7,610 bases of DNA, from the NCBI GenBank assembly GCA_027619675.1, contig JAQCHG010000065.1, forward strand, positions 1-7,610, given 5' to 3'. Within the stretch, counting starts at the first letter, position 1. The number at the start of each line of letters is the position of its first letter. The stretch comes from Cyanobacteriota bacterium. GTDB taxonomy: Bacteria > Cyanobacteriota > Cyanobacteriia > Phormidesmidales > Phormidesmidaceae. Both the position numbers and the translations under genes were made by a program. Of the stretch, positions 1 through 6,336 are shown piece by piece. Under the pieces are notes generated by a model. That model saw nothing but the letters and a program-made list of their open reading frames with translations, searched no databases and had not been told where the DNA came from.

Positions 1-866
1 AAATAGAGCCGCCCAATCCCCTCTTGCAACACTTTGCTGAGGAGGGCCTGCATCAGTTCCTTGGGTTGCAGGGTGGCTAGGGTGGCCTCATCCAAGGACT
101 CGTAGCGCTCATCAATGTAGAGATGCAGCGGCGCATTGCCGCCCCCCCCAGTGGCAGCCGGAGTCGGTGAGGCGGGGGGCGAGGCAGGACTGGTGGGACG
201 GGGGGGGCGAGGCAGGGTTGCCTCTAATTCATCGGGCTGATCTACCACGTAGGTGGCGGCTAGATCCTCAGGGGGAGACCCACTGGGCGATCGCGGGGGA
301 GCCGTCGGCGGTGTTGTCGATGGGGAAGCCGTCCCTTGGCCCGAAGCCGGGGCCGGTTTGTCAGCCTTGGCAGGTCCGGTAGCCGTCGGCCCCTGGGCAG
401 CGGTTTTTGATGTCGCAGCCTGAGGGGTGTCTTTCGCTGAGGCATCGGGGTTGGCGGGCTTTGCCCCGGCTTTGCCCTGGGGAGAAGACGCGCCCTCTTG
501 CCGCCGCTGGGCGGTGTGGCTGAGGTACTGGGACAGCAGATTGCGGTGCCAGTCTGACGCAATGGGGCGGGTCGTAATGGAATAGTTAATGAATGCTAAC
601 TGCCGCCGCACATACTCCTCAGCGGCGTAGTCACGGGGGTCCACCATACCGATGACAAGGCGGGTGCCCTCAATGGTTAAGGGCAAGACCTGATAGTACA
701 GACAGGCTTCAAAGGGCAGAATGCTGTCAATCAGGGCGTAGATTTGGCTTAGCTCAAAATCAGCCGGGTCCATTAAGCCTTCTGTACCAACGCCTCCCCC
801 AGATTTCTCAGTGCCAGATTTCCCAGTGTTTGATACGGTTTCTTGATTGCGGTTGGGAAGGGGCAT
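1..866 (-). CDS. GspE/PilB N-terminal (MshEN-like) domain protein with long linker, C-terminus missing
   Basis: An open minus-strand frame runs from an ATG at 866 off the left edge, giving 288 visible residues and no stop, so the C-terminus lies outside. Residues about 34-118 resemble the N-terminal domain of type II secretion/type IV pilus ATPases: a helix (SQIYALIDSI), a strand pair with VLPLTIEGTRLVIGMVDPRD, then a helix and PIASDWHRNLLSQYL. Residues about 123-245 are an Ala/Pro/Thr/Ser-rich, low-complexity linker, presumably flexible. From about 247 a second folded segment begins (LHLYIDERYESLDEATL, then ALLSKVLQEGIGRLY). No Walker A or B motif is in view, so it could be a full assembly ATPase or an ATPase-less protein that only shares the N-terminal domain. 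No clear ribosome binding site was seen. A GTG two codons upstream (872) is an alternative start, and the frame is closed by a TAG near 915. Coding is well supported; the role in pilus, secretion or c-di-GMP response is inference. Confidence 0.8.
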   Translation of the reverse strand, partial: MPLPNRNQETVSNTGKSGTEKSGGGVGTEGLMDPADFELSQIYALIDSILPFEACLYYQVLPLTIEGTRLVIGMVDPRDYAAEEYVRRQLAFINYSITTRPIASDWHRNLLSQYLSHTAQRRQEGASSPQGKAGAKPANPDASAKDTPQAATSKTAAQGPTATGPAKADKPAPASGQGTASPSTTPPTAPPRSPSGSPPEDLAATYVVDQPDELEATLPRPPRPTSPASPPASPTPAATGGGGNAPLHLYIDERYESLDEATLATLQPKELMQALLSKVLQEGIGRLY

Positions 867-1218
867 ACGCACGCAGCCATAGACGCCATTTTCAGGAAGT
901 TGGAGATCACAGATCTAACAATGAGGATGAAGCTGATGCGATCGCACAACCCTGAGTCAATACCTCAACCCACCTAACACTGTGAGGGTACTCTACTCGG
1001 TTATAACAGTTGCCATGAAACTGCGACACATCCTTGATTGTTGTCGTAACAAAAATCCCCGCCGGGGTTTCCCATCAGGGCGATGGCCCATCATGGCCCA
1101 ACGGTTGGATGGTTGGATAGCCCTATCCTGCCTGACATGCAAACTCCCTGGTGGTTGGGGGAAGACCGCCTTGCCTCCAACCGCGATCGCCGCTCCCCCG
1201 TCGATTTTGGAGGCGGGT
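867..1218. other. Gap between the HetZ-related gene and the MshEN-like gene
   Basis: These 352 bases hold no convincing gene. A 92-codon plus-strand frame with a GTG start (982-1260) crosses the terminator hairpin and runs into the end of the HetZ-related gene, and its translation looks non-coding. The gap contains the terminator at 1048-1070, HIP1 sites at 938-945 and 1183-1190, and two short duplications: ATGGCCCA at 1083 and 1093, and GGTTGGAT in tandem at 1103-1118. The promoter of the MshEN-like gene should lie between 867 and about 1045. On the minus strand there is a TATAAC (+ strand gttata near 1000), but no good -35 partner, so no promoter is called. Confidence 0.6.
1048..1070 (-). 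terminator. Rho-independent terminator of the HetZ-related gene
   Basis: Read on the minus strand, the sequence AAACCCC-GGC-GGGGATTTTT followed by GTT forms a GC stem (CCCC/GGGG, extended by AAA/TTT around a bulged A) that runs directly into a T-rich tract. It lies about 150 bases downstream of the HetZ-related stop codon and about 180 bases upstream of the next minus-strand start. It would therefore separate the two minus-strand genes into different transcription units. The plus-strand side lacks a T-run, so it looks one-directional. The stem is short, hence moderate confidence. Confidence 0.6.
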
Positions 1219-2358
1219 CTAGGCGCTGACGTTGTCCGTGCGGAGGGCTTGGGCGTCTAGGTAGATTTGCGCCCATTCCCCTGCCACTTGCCTGGGTTTC
1301 AGGTCACAGCTTTGGGCGATCGCGTCTAGGCTTGCCCCCGCCTTCATCTGGTTCAGAATCTGCCGTTGCAGGGGGGGGCGTTCCGCCAAGAACTGCTCCC
1401 ATTGGTGGGGGGGTAAGCCCAGGTTGTGCTCCCGTACGGAGGTTTTGAGCCAGCTAAACACCAAGTCAGGATTTTCCCGCAGGGTATAGACCCGAATGGC
1501 GTGATAGCGAATCTTTTCCCGCAGGCGATAGGCTTCTTTGATGGAGAGATTGAGTTGCTGGGAAATCGCCTCTTGGGTGTGGCCTTGCAGGTGCAACTCC
1601 AGCCATTGGGCGGCGGTTTCGTCCAGGGTTTCCGTGAGGTAGTCACTAAACTGCTGCTTCACCTGCTCCCGCAGCAGATGCTCTTCTTCCACCTGTTGAT
1701 TGAACTCATATTGGGAAACCGCTTCCACGTCCAGCAGGCTGAGGGAATTGTCGGGATCGTCGGTGGTGATTTCCTCGGAAACGAGGCGAATCAACTCCCC
1801 CGATGGAATCTGGGTCATCCCCCCCCGTTGGGAGCGCCGCAGATAGTTGACAAAGCGGTAGACCAACAGGGGCTGGTTGCGGATGGGCCGCAGACAATAT
1901 TCTTCTACCGTGGCCAACATTAATAGATTGCGCAGGCGATCGCGGGCGGTGCATTGCCCGATCCAACTGACTTGCTGCCGCAGGTGGCGATCGCTCTGCA
2001 ACATCTCTTGGATCACCTCTTGCAGCACATCGGTGACGGTGCGGCGGCGATCGCGGCTCAAGGCAATCCAAGTGCGGACTTTGCTGCGCACCAAAAACAA
2101 ACTGCTCAACCGTCGAATCAGCCGACGGTAGGCTTCATCGGGGGACACCCCCCAATACCGCTGCCGTAGAATTTGGTAGCGATACTCTAGGGCCTGGGTC
2201 AAAATCTTCAGGCTGGTGGCATCCGCTTCATCAAACCGCTCTGGATTTTGCCCAATCAGCCACGCCACCACCGCTTGGCGAACTTCCTCGCCCTGCTTGG
2301 GCATGTCTTCCGCCAGCCGCCGTTGCCAGGTTTTAGTAATGTCTGCTGCCGCCGTCAT
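1219..2358 (-). CDS. HetZ-related protein (HetZ family, DNA-binding type)
   Basis: The gene encodes 379 residues from an ATG at 2358 to a TAG at 1219, a normal length for HetZ-like proteins (about 370-400). The C-terminal third has the layout I know from HetZ, the heterocyst and cell-pattern regulator of filamentous cyanobacteria. A sigma-region-4-like helix-turn-helix lies at about 253-290 (LQGHTQEAISQQLNLS, then LREKIRYHAI). A tryptophan-containing segment follows (LVFSWL, then NLGLPPHQWEQFL, about 299-324), and a second helix-turn-helix-like unit at about 328-369 (LQRQILNQMKAGASLDAIA). The N-terminal half is helical and Arg-rich (TWIALSRDRRRTV, PIRNQPLLVYRFVNYLRR). It probably belongs to the sister group annotated as HetZ-related protein 2 rather than HetZ itself, since the N-terminus differs from HetZ as I remember it. 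Function: DNA-binding regulator by homology; targets unknown. No Shine-Dalgarno site is evident; an AGGGA lies 12 bases upstream of the ATG, which is too far. C8 tracts occur within the coding strand (see findings). Confidence 0.85.
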   Translation of the reverse strand: MTAAADITKTWQRRLAEDMPKQGEEVRQAVVAWLIGQNPERFDEADATSLKILTQALEYRYQILRQRYWGVSPDEAYRRLIRRLSSLFLVRSKVRTWIALSRDRRRTVTDVLQEVIQEMLQSDRHLRQQVSWIGQCTARDRLRNLLMLATVEEYCLRPIRNQPLLVYRFVNYLRRSQRGGMTQIPSGELIRLVSEEITTDDPDNSLSLLDVEAVSQYEFNQQVEEEHLLREQVKQQFSDYLTETLDETAAQWLELHLQGHTQEAISQQLNLSIKEAYRLREKIRYHAIRVYTLRENPDLVFSWLKTSVREHNLGLPPHQWEQFLAERPPLQRQILNQMKAGASLDAIAQSCDLKPRQVAGEWAQIYLDAQALRTDNVSA

Positions 2359-2558
2359 GCCAATGTAATGTCCCTAGAAAACCTAGCAACCGTAGGCTTT
2401 ATCTTAAACCAGGCCCGTCCAACCGCTCAGGGTTTTCCCCTATCTCCAAACCTGGGTTTGGCAACCCCTGCCCTGGTAGATGACACGGCGGTTATCGACA
2501 GCCAAGTTACCCAACCGCCTCCTTATACTAAAGAGCCCGCATGTAAGTGAGTCCGTTG

Positions 2559-2588
2559 CCGCCATCTGGGCTGCCACCATCTGGGCTG
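2559..2588. repeat. 15-bp tandem duplication, two units
   Basis: The unit CCGCCATCTGGGCTG (2559-2573) is followed directly by CCACCATCTGGGCTG (2574-2588), with one mismatch. It lies in the gene-poor gap upstream of the exported ORF. Two units only; it may be a simple replication duplication. Confidence 0.8.
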
Positions 2589-2654
2589 TCGCCATGTTTG
2601 CCCGAGTGGGTCATTTGCCATGCCTTGAAACCTCCGAGCGCTGTGGCTCAAGCT

Positions 2655-2669
2655 TCAGAAGCGTTCTGA
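2655..2669. other. 6-bp inverted repeat TCAGAA-gcg-TTCTGA
   Basis: A perfect inverted repeat with a 3-base centre lies in the gap about 300 bases upstream of the HetZ-related start and 510 bases upstream of the exported ORF. The size would suit a dimeric regulator site or a small hairpin. No nearby promoter is visible to support an operator role. Confidence 0.3.
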
Positions 2670-2817
2670 GAATGGCAATGTTTGGGGCAAGTAACCCATG
2701 GGTACCTCTGTGGCGGAAGTAACCCCATCCTTCTAGCTTCCTTGGTCCTTACGCTCCCCTGCCCCCCGGAAAGTCTGGGATTGACGCCGCACGGTCACTA
2801 GGCCCTGCCCCTGCTCA

Positions 2818-2840
2818 CGACTTGCCGCCATGGCAGGTCG
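2818..2840. other. 9-bp stem-loop in the gap
   Basis: CGACTTGCC (2818-2826) pairs with GGCAGGTCG (2832-2840) around a 5-base loop, with one G-T pair. A small GGAA...TTCC hairpin follows at about 2841-2852. There is no T-run after it, so it is not a typical terminator. It may be part of a leader or small RNA, or chance. Confidence 0.4.
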
Positions 2841-3166
2841 GGAACAGATTCCTTCCGGCCCTTTTCAGGAACGTGAACTTTCGTAAACGTTTTCTTGGGA
2901 AAGCTTAAGGCGATTCACCTTGGCAGCACTTGCGTGGGGCCAGGGCCTAGATCCGCGTTAGGCGAATCTAATCCTTTTGAAATTGGGGTTTCCGCCTGCT
3001 TTATGGGCAGTCAGGCAGTGCTGGGCGGGTAGGTCTTCATGGAATCTTGTAACGCCTTGTCAACAGAATCTGATAGATTGCTCTCATAAAATTTTGCGAA
3101 CTATGAGATCAGCAGGGCCTATAAGACAATATCCCCTGCCTAAAGTGTGCAGTGATGTCGGTATCC

Positions 3167-3171
3167 AGGAG
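3167..3171 (+). promoter_or_regulatory. Shine-Dalgarno site fixing the start of the small exported ORF
   Basis: AGGAG lies 9 bases before the ATG at 3181. The other genes of this window lack a recognisable Shine-Dalgarno site, so this one stands out. It supports starting at 3181 rather than at the upstream in-frame start at 2977, whose intervening translation looks non-coding. Confidence 0.6.
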
Positions 3172-3180
3172 TTAGTAAGG

Positions 3181-3561
3181 ATGGTTTCTGTGGAACCAGA
3201 CGGGTTTTCCAGCGTGACCCCGGCACGGTCTCCTTGGTGGTCAGCCCTGTGGCAGCGGTTGTCGGTGAAAGCTATGGTGGTGTTGGCGATCGCCATGTTT
3301 GCCCTAGCCGTCGGTGTCGATGCCCTTCAGCCCCCCGCCGCTGCCGCCGACCTCATGGCCGTTCCAACCACCCTGGGCTTTCAGCAAGCGTCAGACGCGG
3401 CATCAGCCCCCTTCCCCCCCAGCCCCCGTGCGTCTCGCCCCACCTATTTGAACCCCGATTTGCAGACAGCGCAGCGGCTTAAGGCCAGCGACCTCACCAG
3501 CGCCACCCTCACCCGCAGCCGTCTCACCAGCGCCCATCTCTTCACCAGTGTCGCGCCCTAG
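3181..3561 (+). CDS. Small exported protein with four C-terminal pentapeptide-like units
   Basis: I do not recognise a named family. The 126-residue product has a short charged N-terminus, a hydrophobic stretch at about 30-47 (VKAMVVLAIAMFALAVG) and an Ala-rich AxA-like site at 53-56 (PPAAAAD). This fits a Sec signal peptide or a single membrane anchor, placing the rest in periplasm or thylakoid lumen. A Ser/Pro-rich segment follows (about 70-90). Residues 103-122 then read SDLTS-ATLTR-SRLTS-AHLFT: leucine at the centre of every fifth residue (105, 110, 115, 120) and Ala/Ser two positions before, as in pentapeptide-repeat proteins. Four units are too few for a stable beta-helix on their own. 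The TAG stop at 3559-3561 comes four codons after the last unit, and the frame remains open beyond it. It could be a genuine short protein, a truncated remnant, or a gene interrupted by a nonsense change. The gene faces the lipoprotein gene, tail to tail. Confidence 0.55.
   Translation: MVSVEPDGFSSVTPARSPWWSALWQRLSVKAMVVLAIAMFALAVGVDALQPPAAAADLMAVPTTLGFQQASDAASAPFPPSPRASRPTYLNPDLQTAQRLKASDLTSATLTRSRLTSAHLFTSVAP
3487..3546 (+). repeat. Four 15-nt units encoding pentapeptide-like repeats
   Basis: The 60 bases fall into four 15-nt units, and the first pair resembles the second pair at a 30-nt period (AGCGACCTCACCAGC matches AGCCGTCTCACCAGC; GCCACCCTCACCCGC is closer to GCCCATCTCTTCACC). The encoded pattern is (A/S)-x-L-(T/F)-x. 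This suggests expansion by internal duplication. Confidence 0.6.
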
Positions 3562-3726
3562 GAATCGGCATCGAGTCAGCGGGTGAGGGTGGTTGACTCC
3601 TGGCTGGAGATGAATTTCAACGTCTCAAAGGCTGGTTGCCAAGCCTGTTTAGATCAGCGCTCCAGCGATGGCCCTAGCCGCGATTACCAGCAGCCCCTGG
3701 CGCAATGGCTAGCGACGGGGGGATAG
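3562..3726 (+). pseudogene. Possible in-frame continuation of the exported ORF after its TAG stop
   Basis: Directly after the TAG at 3559-3561 the same frame stays open for 54 sense codons up to a TAG at 3724-3726. The translation begins ESASSQRVRVVDSWLEMNF and later holds KAGCQACLDQRSS and YQQPLAQWLATGG, with a plausible amino-acid mix. An internal ATG at 3610 would allow a separate 38-residue peptide (3610-3726), with GGAG immediately before it, too close for a normal site. Options: the 3' part of a gene broken by a nonsense mutation, a readthrough extension, a tiny separate gene, or chance. In DNA of this GC content an open stretch of this length is not rare, so confidence is low. Confidence 0.25.
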
Positions 3727-3751
3727 GGGCGGCCTTAACTGGGGCTGGCGG

Positions 3752-4264
3752 TTACTCCGGCGCGGGGGTGGGGGTAGCCTCGGGCTCCACGGCGGGAACA
3801 TCTGCGCCAGCAGCGTCTCCAGTGCCCTCGGCGGGGGCCACTAGGGTGCGCTGCTGCTCCTGCAGATAGTGCTCACCGCGATCCTGCCCCCCCACCAAAA
3901 TGGTTTCGTAGCTCAACTGTCCCTGCACCCGCACCGTAGCTCCCACTGAAGGGGCCTCCGCTGCCAAAATCCAAATGCCTCCGGTGGCATCTTGCAGCTC
4001 ATACACCGCCCCGGTGCCCAGGGGGGCGACTTGGGTGACGAGCCCCTCGACGGTGAAGCCCTGGCCCACCGTTGCCTGGGGTAGGGTTTCCACCGCTACG
4101 GGGGGCTCGTGAAGTTGGGCTAGGGGCAGGGGCATTCCTAAACTGGGTAGGCGATCGCCCCCCAGTTCAAACCCTTGGCAGCCCAAGAGGGCCACCGATA
4201 GCATCAATCCCCCCGCCAGCTTCAGCGGGGGGCGGTGGTGGCCAGGGGCCAGGGGTCGTTTCAT
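3752..4264 (-). CDS. Predicted lipoprotein with an OB-fold-like domain
   Basis: The product is 170 residues from the ATG at 4264. It has a basic N-terminus (MKRPLAPGHHRPPLKLAGG), a hydrophobic core and a lipobox LLGC with the acylated cysteine at 29, so it should be a membrane-anchored lipoprotein. Residues about 61-141 form a compact beta-rich unit with the pattern of small OB-fold domains: FTVEGLVTQV, then AVYELQDATGGIWIL, VGATVRVQGQLSYE and EHYLQEQQR. Cyanobacterial OB-fold proteins of this type are mostly uncharacterised. The tail (about 144-170) is Ala/Glu/Pro-rich and probably disordered. In-frame starts at 4294 and 4309 (ATG) and 4357 (GTG) exist. The 4264 start gives the most natural signal peptide, though no start has a good ribosome binding site. 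The gene is divergent from folD and convergent with the small exported ORF. Binding partner unknown. Confidence 0.75.
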   Translation of the reverse strand: MKRPLAPGHHRPPLKLAGGLMLSVALLGCQGFELGGDRLPSLGMPLPLAQLHEPPVAVETLPQATVGQGFTVEGLVTQVAPLGTGAVYELQDATGGIWILAAEAPSVGATVRVQGQLSYETILVGGQDRGEHYLQEQQRTLVAPAEGTGDAAGADVPAVEPEATPTPAPE

Positions 4265-4366
4265 CCAGGGACGGCGAACATCTAGACGGGTCATAGGGGC
4301 AAAAGTCATATCGGCAGGGTTGCCGAAATCTGAGACACTAGGGGCGGTGTGGCCCACCGGAGTTTA

Positions 4367-4383
4367 GCCCAGTTATTTTGGGC
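4367..4383. other. Inverted repeat in the lipoprotein–folD divergent region
   Basis: GCCCA (4367-4371) and TGGGC (4379-4383) flank an AT-rich 7-base centre (GTTATTT), in the roughly 200 bases that hold both divergent promoters. The AT-rich centre in GC-rich surroundings could be part of a promoter or an operator. No complete -35/-10 pair with proper spacing was found, so this remains a weak regulatory candidate. Confidence 0.25.
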
Positions 4384-4466
4384 GTTTCCCGGCGCTCCCC
4401 TGGGTTGAGGGGACTGGCCCTTGGGTCCATCCTAAAGCCCCCCTGCTGGAATGTCCGTTGGTTGCG

Positions 4467-5345
4467 ATGACTCAGATTTTAGATGGCAAGGCCCTAGCCC
4501 AGCGTCAACAAACGGCGTTGCAGGCCCAGGTGGCTGACCTGACTGCCCAGGGCCATCGTCCCCCTGGTCTCGCGGTGGTGATGGTGGGGGATAACCCCGC
4601 CAGTGCCGCCTATGTCCGCAACAAGGAACGGGCCTGCGATCGCATTGGCATTGCCTCCCTGGGTCGCCATTTGCCCGGAGACACCCCCCAAGCGGTGGTG
4701 CTAGCCCTGATCCAGCAGTTGAATGCCGATGAGCGGGTGGACGGCATCTTGCTGCAACTGCCCGTACCCGAGCATTTAGATGCCATTGCCCTGCTCAACG
4801 CCATCGACCCCGATAAGGATGTGGATGGTCTACATCCGGTGAACCTGGGGCGTTTGGTGCGGGGGGAACCGGGGCTACGCAGTTGCACCCCAGCCGGGGT
4901 GATGGCGCTACTGGCGGACGGCGGCGTGGACCCCACCGGGCAGCAGGCGGTGGTGCTGGGGCGCAGCATTTTGGTGGGCAAACCCATGGTGCTGATGCTG
5001 AGTGCAGCGAACGCCACGGTGACCTTGGCCCATTCCCGCACGCGGGATCTGCCCCAGGTGACCCGCAGCGCCGACATCCTGGTGGCGGCGGTGGGGCGGC
5101 CAGGGCTCATTACCCCCGACTATGTGAAGCCGGGGGCGGTGGTGATTGACGTGGGCATCAACCGGGTCGCTACCCCCGACGGCAAAGGCAAGCTGGTGGG
5201 GGATGTGGACTACGATGCCGTTGCGCCCCTGGCCCAGGCCATTACCCCAGTCCCCGGTGGGGTTGGCCCGATGACGGTTGCCATGCTCATGCACAATACG
5301 GTATGGAGCTATGGTAAGCGCTGCCCAGGGGTGATCCCCGCTTAG
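4467..5345 (+). CDS. folD: Bifunctional methylenetetrahydrofolate dehydrogenase / methenyltetrahydrofolate cyclohydrolase
   Basis: FolD oxidises 5,10-methylene-tetrahydrofolate with NADP+ and hydrolyses the methenyl form to 10-formyl-tetrahydrofolate, in the cytoplasm, feeding purine and formyl-methionine synthesis. The 292-residue product matches the family length. The catalytic motif YVRNK is at 49-53 with the key lysine at 53. [10 protein letters not shown] (92-101) and DKDVDG (116-121) line the active site. The Rossmann-type nucleotide site has GRSILVGKP (165-173), and the family signature [10 protein letters not shown] is at 261-270. The ATG at 4467 gives the usual MxxxLDGK-type beginning. 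A TTG three codons upstream (4458) is possible but unneeded. No Shine-Dalgarno site is seen. It is probably the first gene of a folD–crtE–DUF212 unit, with 70 bases to crtE and no terminator between. Confidence 0.97.
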   Translation: MTQILDGKALAQRQQTALQAQVADLTAQGHRPPGLAVVMVGDNPASAAYVRNKERACDRIGIASLGRHLPGDTPQAVVLALIQQLNADERVDGILLQLPVPEHLDAIALLNAIDPDKDVDGLHPVNLGRLVRGEPGLRSCTPAGVMALLADGGVDPTGQQAVVLGRSILVGKPMVLMLSAANATVTLAHSRTRDLPQVTRSADILVAAVGRPGLITPDYVKPGAVVIDVGINRVATPDGKGKLVGDVDYDAVAPLAQAITPVPGGVGPMTVAMLMHNTVWSYGKRCPGVIPA

Positions 5346-5415
5346 CTCCGCTGCGTTTCAGTGCCCCTTTAACCCTGCGCGCGATCGCAATTGTGACGGT
5401 CCTCCAGCCCCAACT

Positions 5416-6336
5416 ATGGTGATGACTCAATCCACGGACTCTCCCCCCAGCCCCTTTAACCTCAAGACCTACCTGGGCGATCGCCAGCCCCGGATTGAGG
5501 CCGCCTTAGATGCCGCCGTCACCCTGGCCTACCCCGAGACCATCTACGAGGCCATGCGCTATTCCCTGCTGGCGGGGGGCAAGCGGCTGCGTCCCATCCT
5601 CTGCCTAGCCACCTGCGACCTGATGGGGGGCCACGAAGCCCAGGCCATGCCCACCGCCTGCGCTCTGGAGATGATCCACACCATGTCGCTGATCCATGAC
5701 GACCTGCCCGCCATGGACAACGACGACTATCGCCGGGGCAAACTCACCAACCACAAGGTTTACGGCGAAGACGTGGCGATTTTGGCGGGGGATGCCCTGC
5801 TCACCTACGCCTTTGAGCACATCGCCCGCCACACCCAGGCTGTCCCGGCGGATCGGGTGCTGCGGGTGGTGGCGGATCTGGCCCGCGCCGTGGGGGCAGA
5901 GGGGTTAGTGGGGGGCCAAATTGTGGACCTCGCTTCCGAGGGGGATGACAGTGTCACCGTCGAAACCCTGAACTACATCCACACCCACAAAACCGGAGCC
6001 CTGCTGGAAATTTCCGTGACCTCGGGGGCAATTTTGGCGGGGGCCGATGATGGGGCCGTGGCCACCCTCTCGGGCTATGCCCGCCGCATTGGGCTGGCCT
6101 TTCAGATTGTGGATGATGTGCTCGACATCACCGCTACCTCCGAGGAGTTGGGCAAATCCGCAGGGAAGGACCTGCAAGCCCAGAAGGCCACCTATCCCAG
6201 CTTTTGGGGCATTGAAGAATCCCGTCGCCAGGCCCAGCAATTGGTGGATGAAGCGAAGGCGGCGGTGCAGCCCTTAGGGGCAGGTTCTGAACCCTTGCTG
6301 GCCCTGGCGGACTATATCGTTGCTCGGACCCACTAG
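5416..6336 (+). CDS. crtE: Geranylgeranyl diphosphate synthase (CrtE)
   Basis: This trans-prenyltransferase adds isopentenyl diphosphate units to make C20 GGPP, the precursor of carotenoids, the phytyl chain of chlorophyll and tocopherol, and prenylquinones. The 306 residues show the family motifs in order: GGKRLRP (54-60), the first Asp-rich motif DDLPAMDND (95-103, DDx4D metal site), HKTGAL (191-196), [11 protein letters not shown] (166-176), and the second Asp-rich motif DDVLD (233-237) followed by GKSAGKDL (246-253). The length-setting residues before the first Asp-rich motif (HTMSLIH) are small to medium, in line with a C15–C20 product. GGPP is inferred from the cyanobacterial context. 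ATG at 5416 is used; an ATG two codons on (5422) is equally possible. A HIP1 site lies in the leader (5381-5388) and another just past the stop (6338-6345). The gap to the next gene is 17 bases. Confidence 0.95.
   Translation: MVMTQSTDSPPSPFNLKTYLGDRQPRIEAALDAAVTLAYPETIYEAMRYSLLAGGKRLRPILCLATCDLMGGHEAQAMPTACALEMIHTMSLIHDDLPAMDNDDYRRGKLTNHKVYGEDVAILAGDALLTYAFEHIARHTQAVPADRVLRVVADLARAVGAEGLVGGQIVDLASEGDDSVTVETLNYIHTHKTGALLEISVTSGAILAGADDGAVATLSGYARRIGLAFQIVDDVLDITATSEELGKSAGKDLQAQKATYPSFWGIEESRRQAQQLVDEAKAAVQPLGAGSEPLLALADYIVARTH

Larger units (their letters stand above)
2359..3180. other. Long gene-poor gap with hairpins and short repeats
   Basis: About 820 bases separate the divergently read HetZ-related gene and the small exported ORF, and must hold both upstream regions. 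No open frame here looks coding. A plus-strand frame at 2480-2722 (80 codons) has an unusual, non-family-like translation, and the 68 codons preceding 3181 in the exported ORF's frame look non-coding. Visible structure: a 15-bp tandem duplication (2559-2588), a TCAGAA/TTCTGA inverted repeat (2655-2669), a 9-bp stem-loop (2818-2840), and small inverted repeats near 2871-2895 (AACGT...ACGTT) and 2958-2971 (TTAG...CTAA). No consensus promoter with correct spacing was found for either gene. TATACT at 2524-2529 (plus strand) lacks a -35 partner. Confidence 0.55.

Noticed and set aside
1083..1118. Short direct repeats (ATGGCCCA twice; GGTTGGAT twice) as a CRISPR or iteron array
   Set aside because: Only two copies of each 8-mer without regular spacers; far too small for CRISPR or an origin.
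982..1260. 92-codon plus-strand frame with a GTG start in the gap left of the HetZ-related gene
   Set aside because: It overlaps the terminator and the end of the HetZ-related gene, the translation is Cys/Arg/Pro-rich without any domain, and there is no ribosome binding site.
1426..1923. 165-codon plus-strand frame antisense to the HetZ-related gene
   Set aside because: It is a shadow of a strongly supported coding frame; long antisense frames are common opposite GC-rich genes.
2524..2529. TATACT as a -10 promoter element on the plus strand
   Set aside because: No -35-like hexamer lies 16-19 bases upstream, and the next supported gene starts 650 bases away.
2480..2722. 80-codon plus-strand frame over the 15-bp tandem repeat
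   Set aside because: There is no ribosome binding site, no family resemblance and an odd composition; only the AMFA match to the exported ORF is notable, and it is reported as a finding.
2977..3180. N-terminal extension of the small exported ORF from the in-frame start at 2977
   Set aside because: The 68 extra residues look non-coding, and the AGGAG site 9 bases before 3181 favours the shorter form with a normal signal peptide.
4610..5110. 166-codon minus-strand frame antisense to folD
   Set aside because: Its translation is Ser/Arg/Thr-rich low-quality sequence, a typical antisense shadow of folD.
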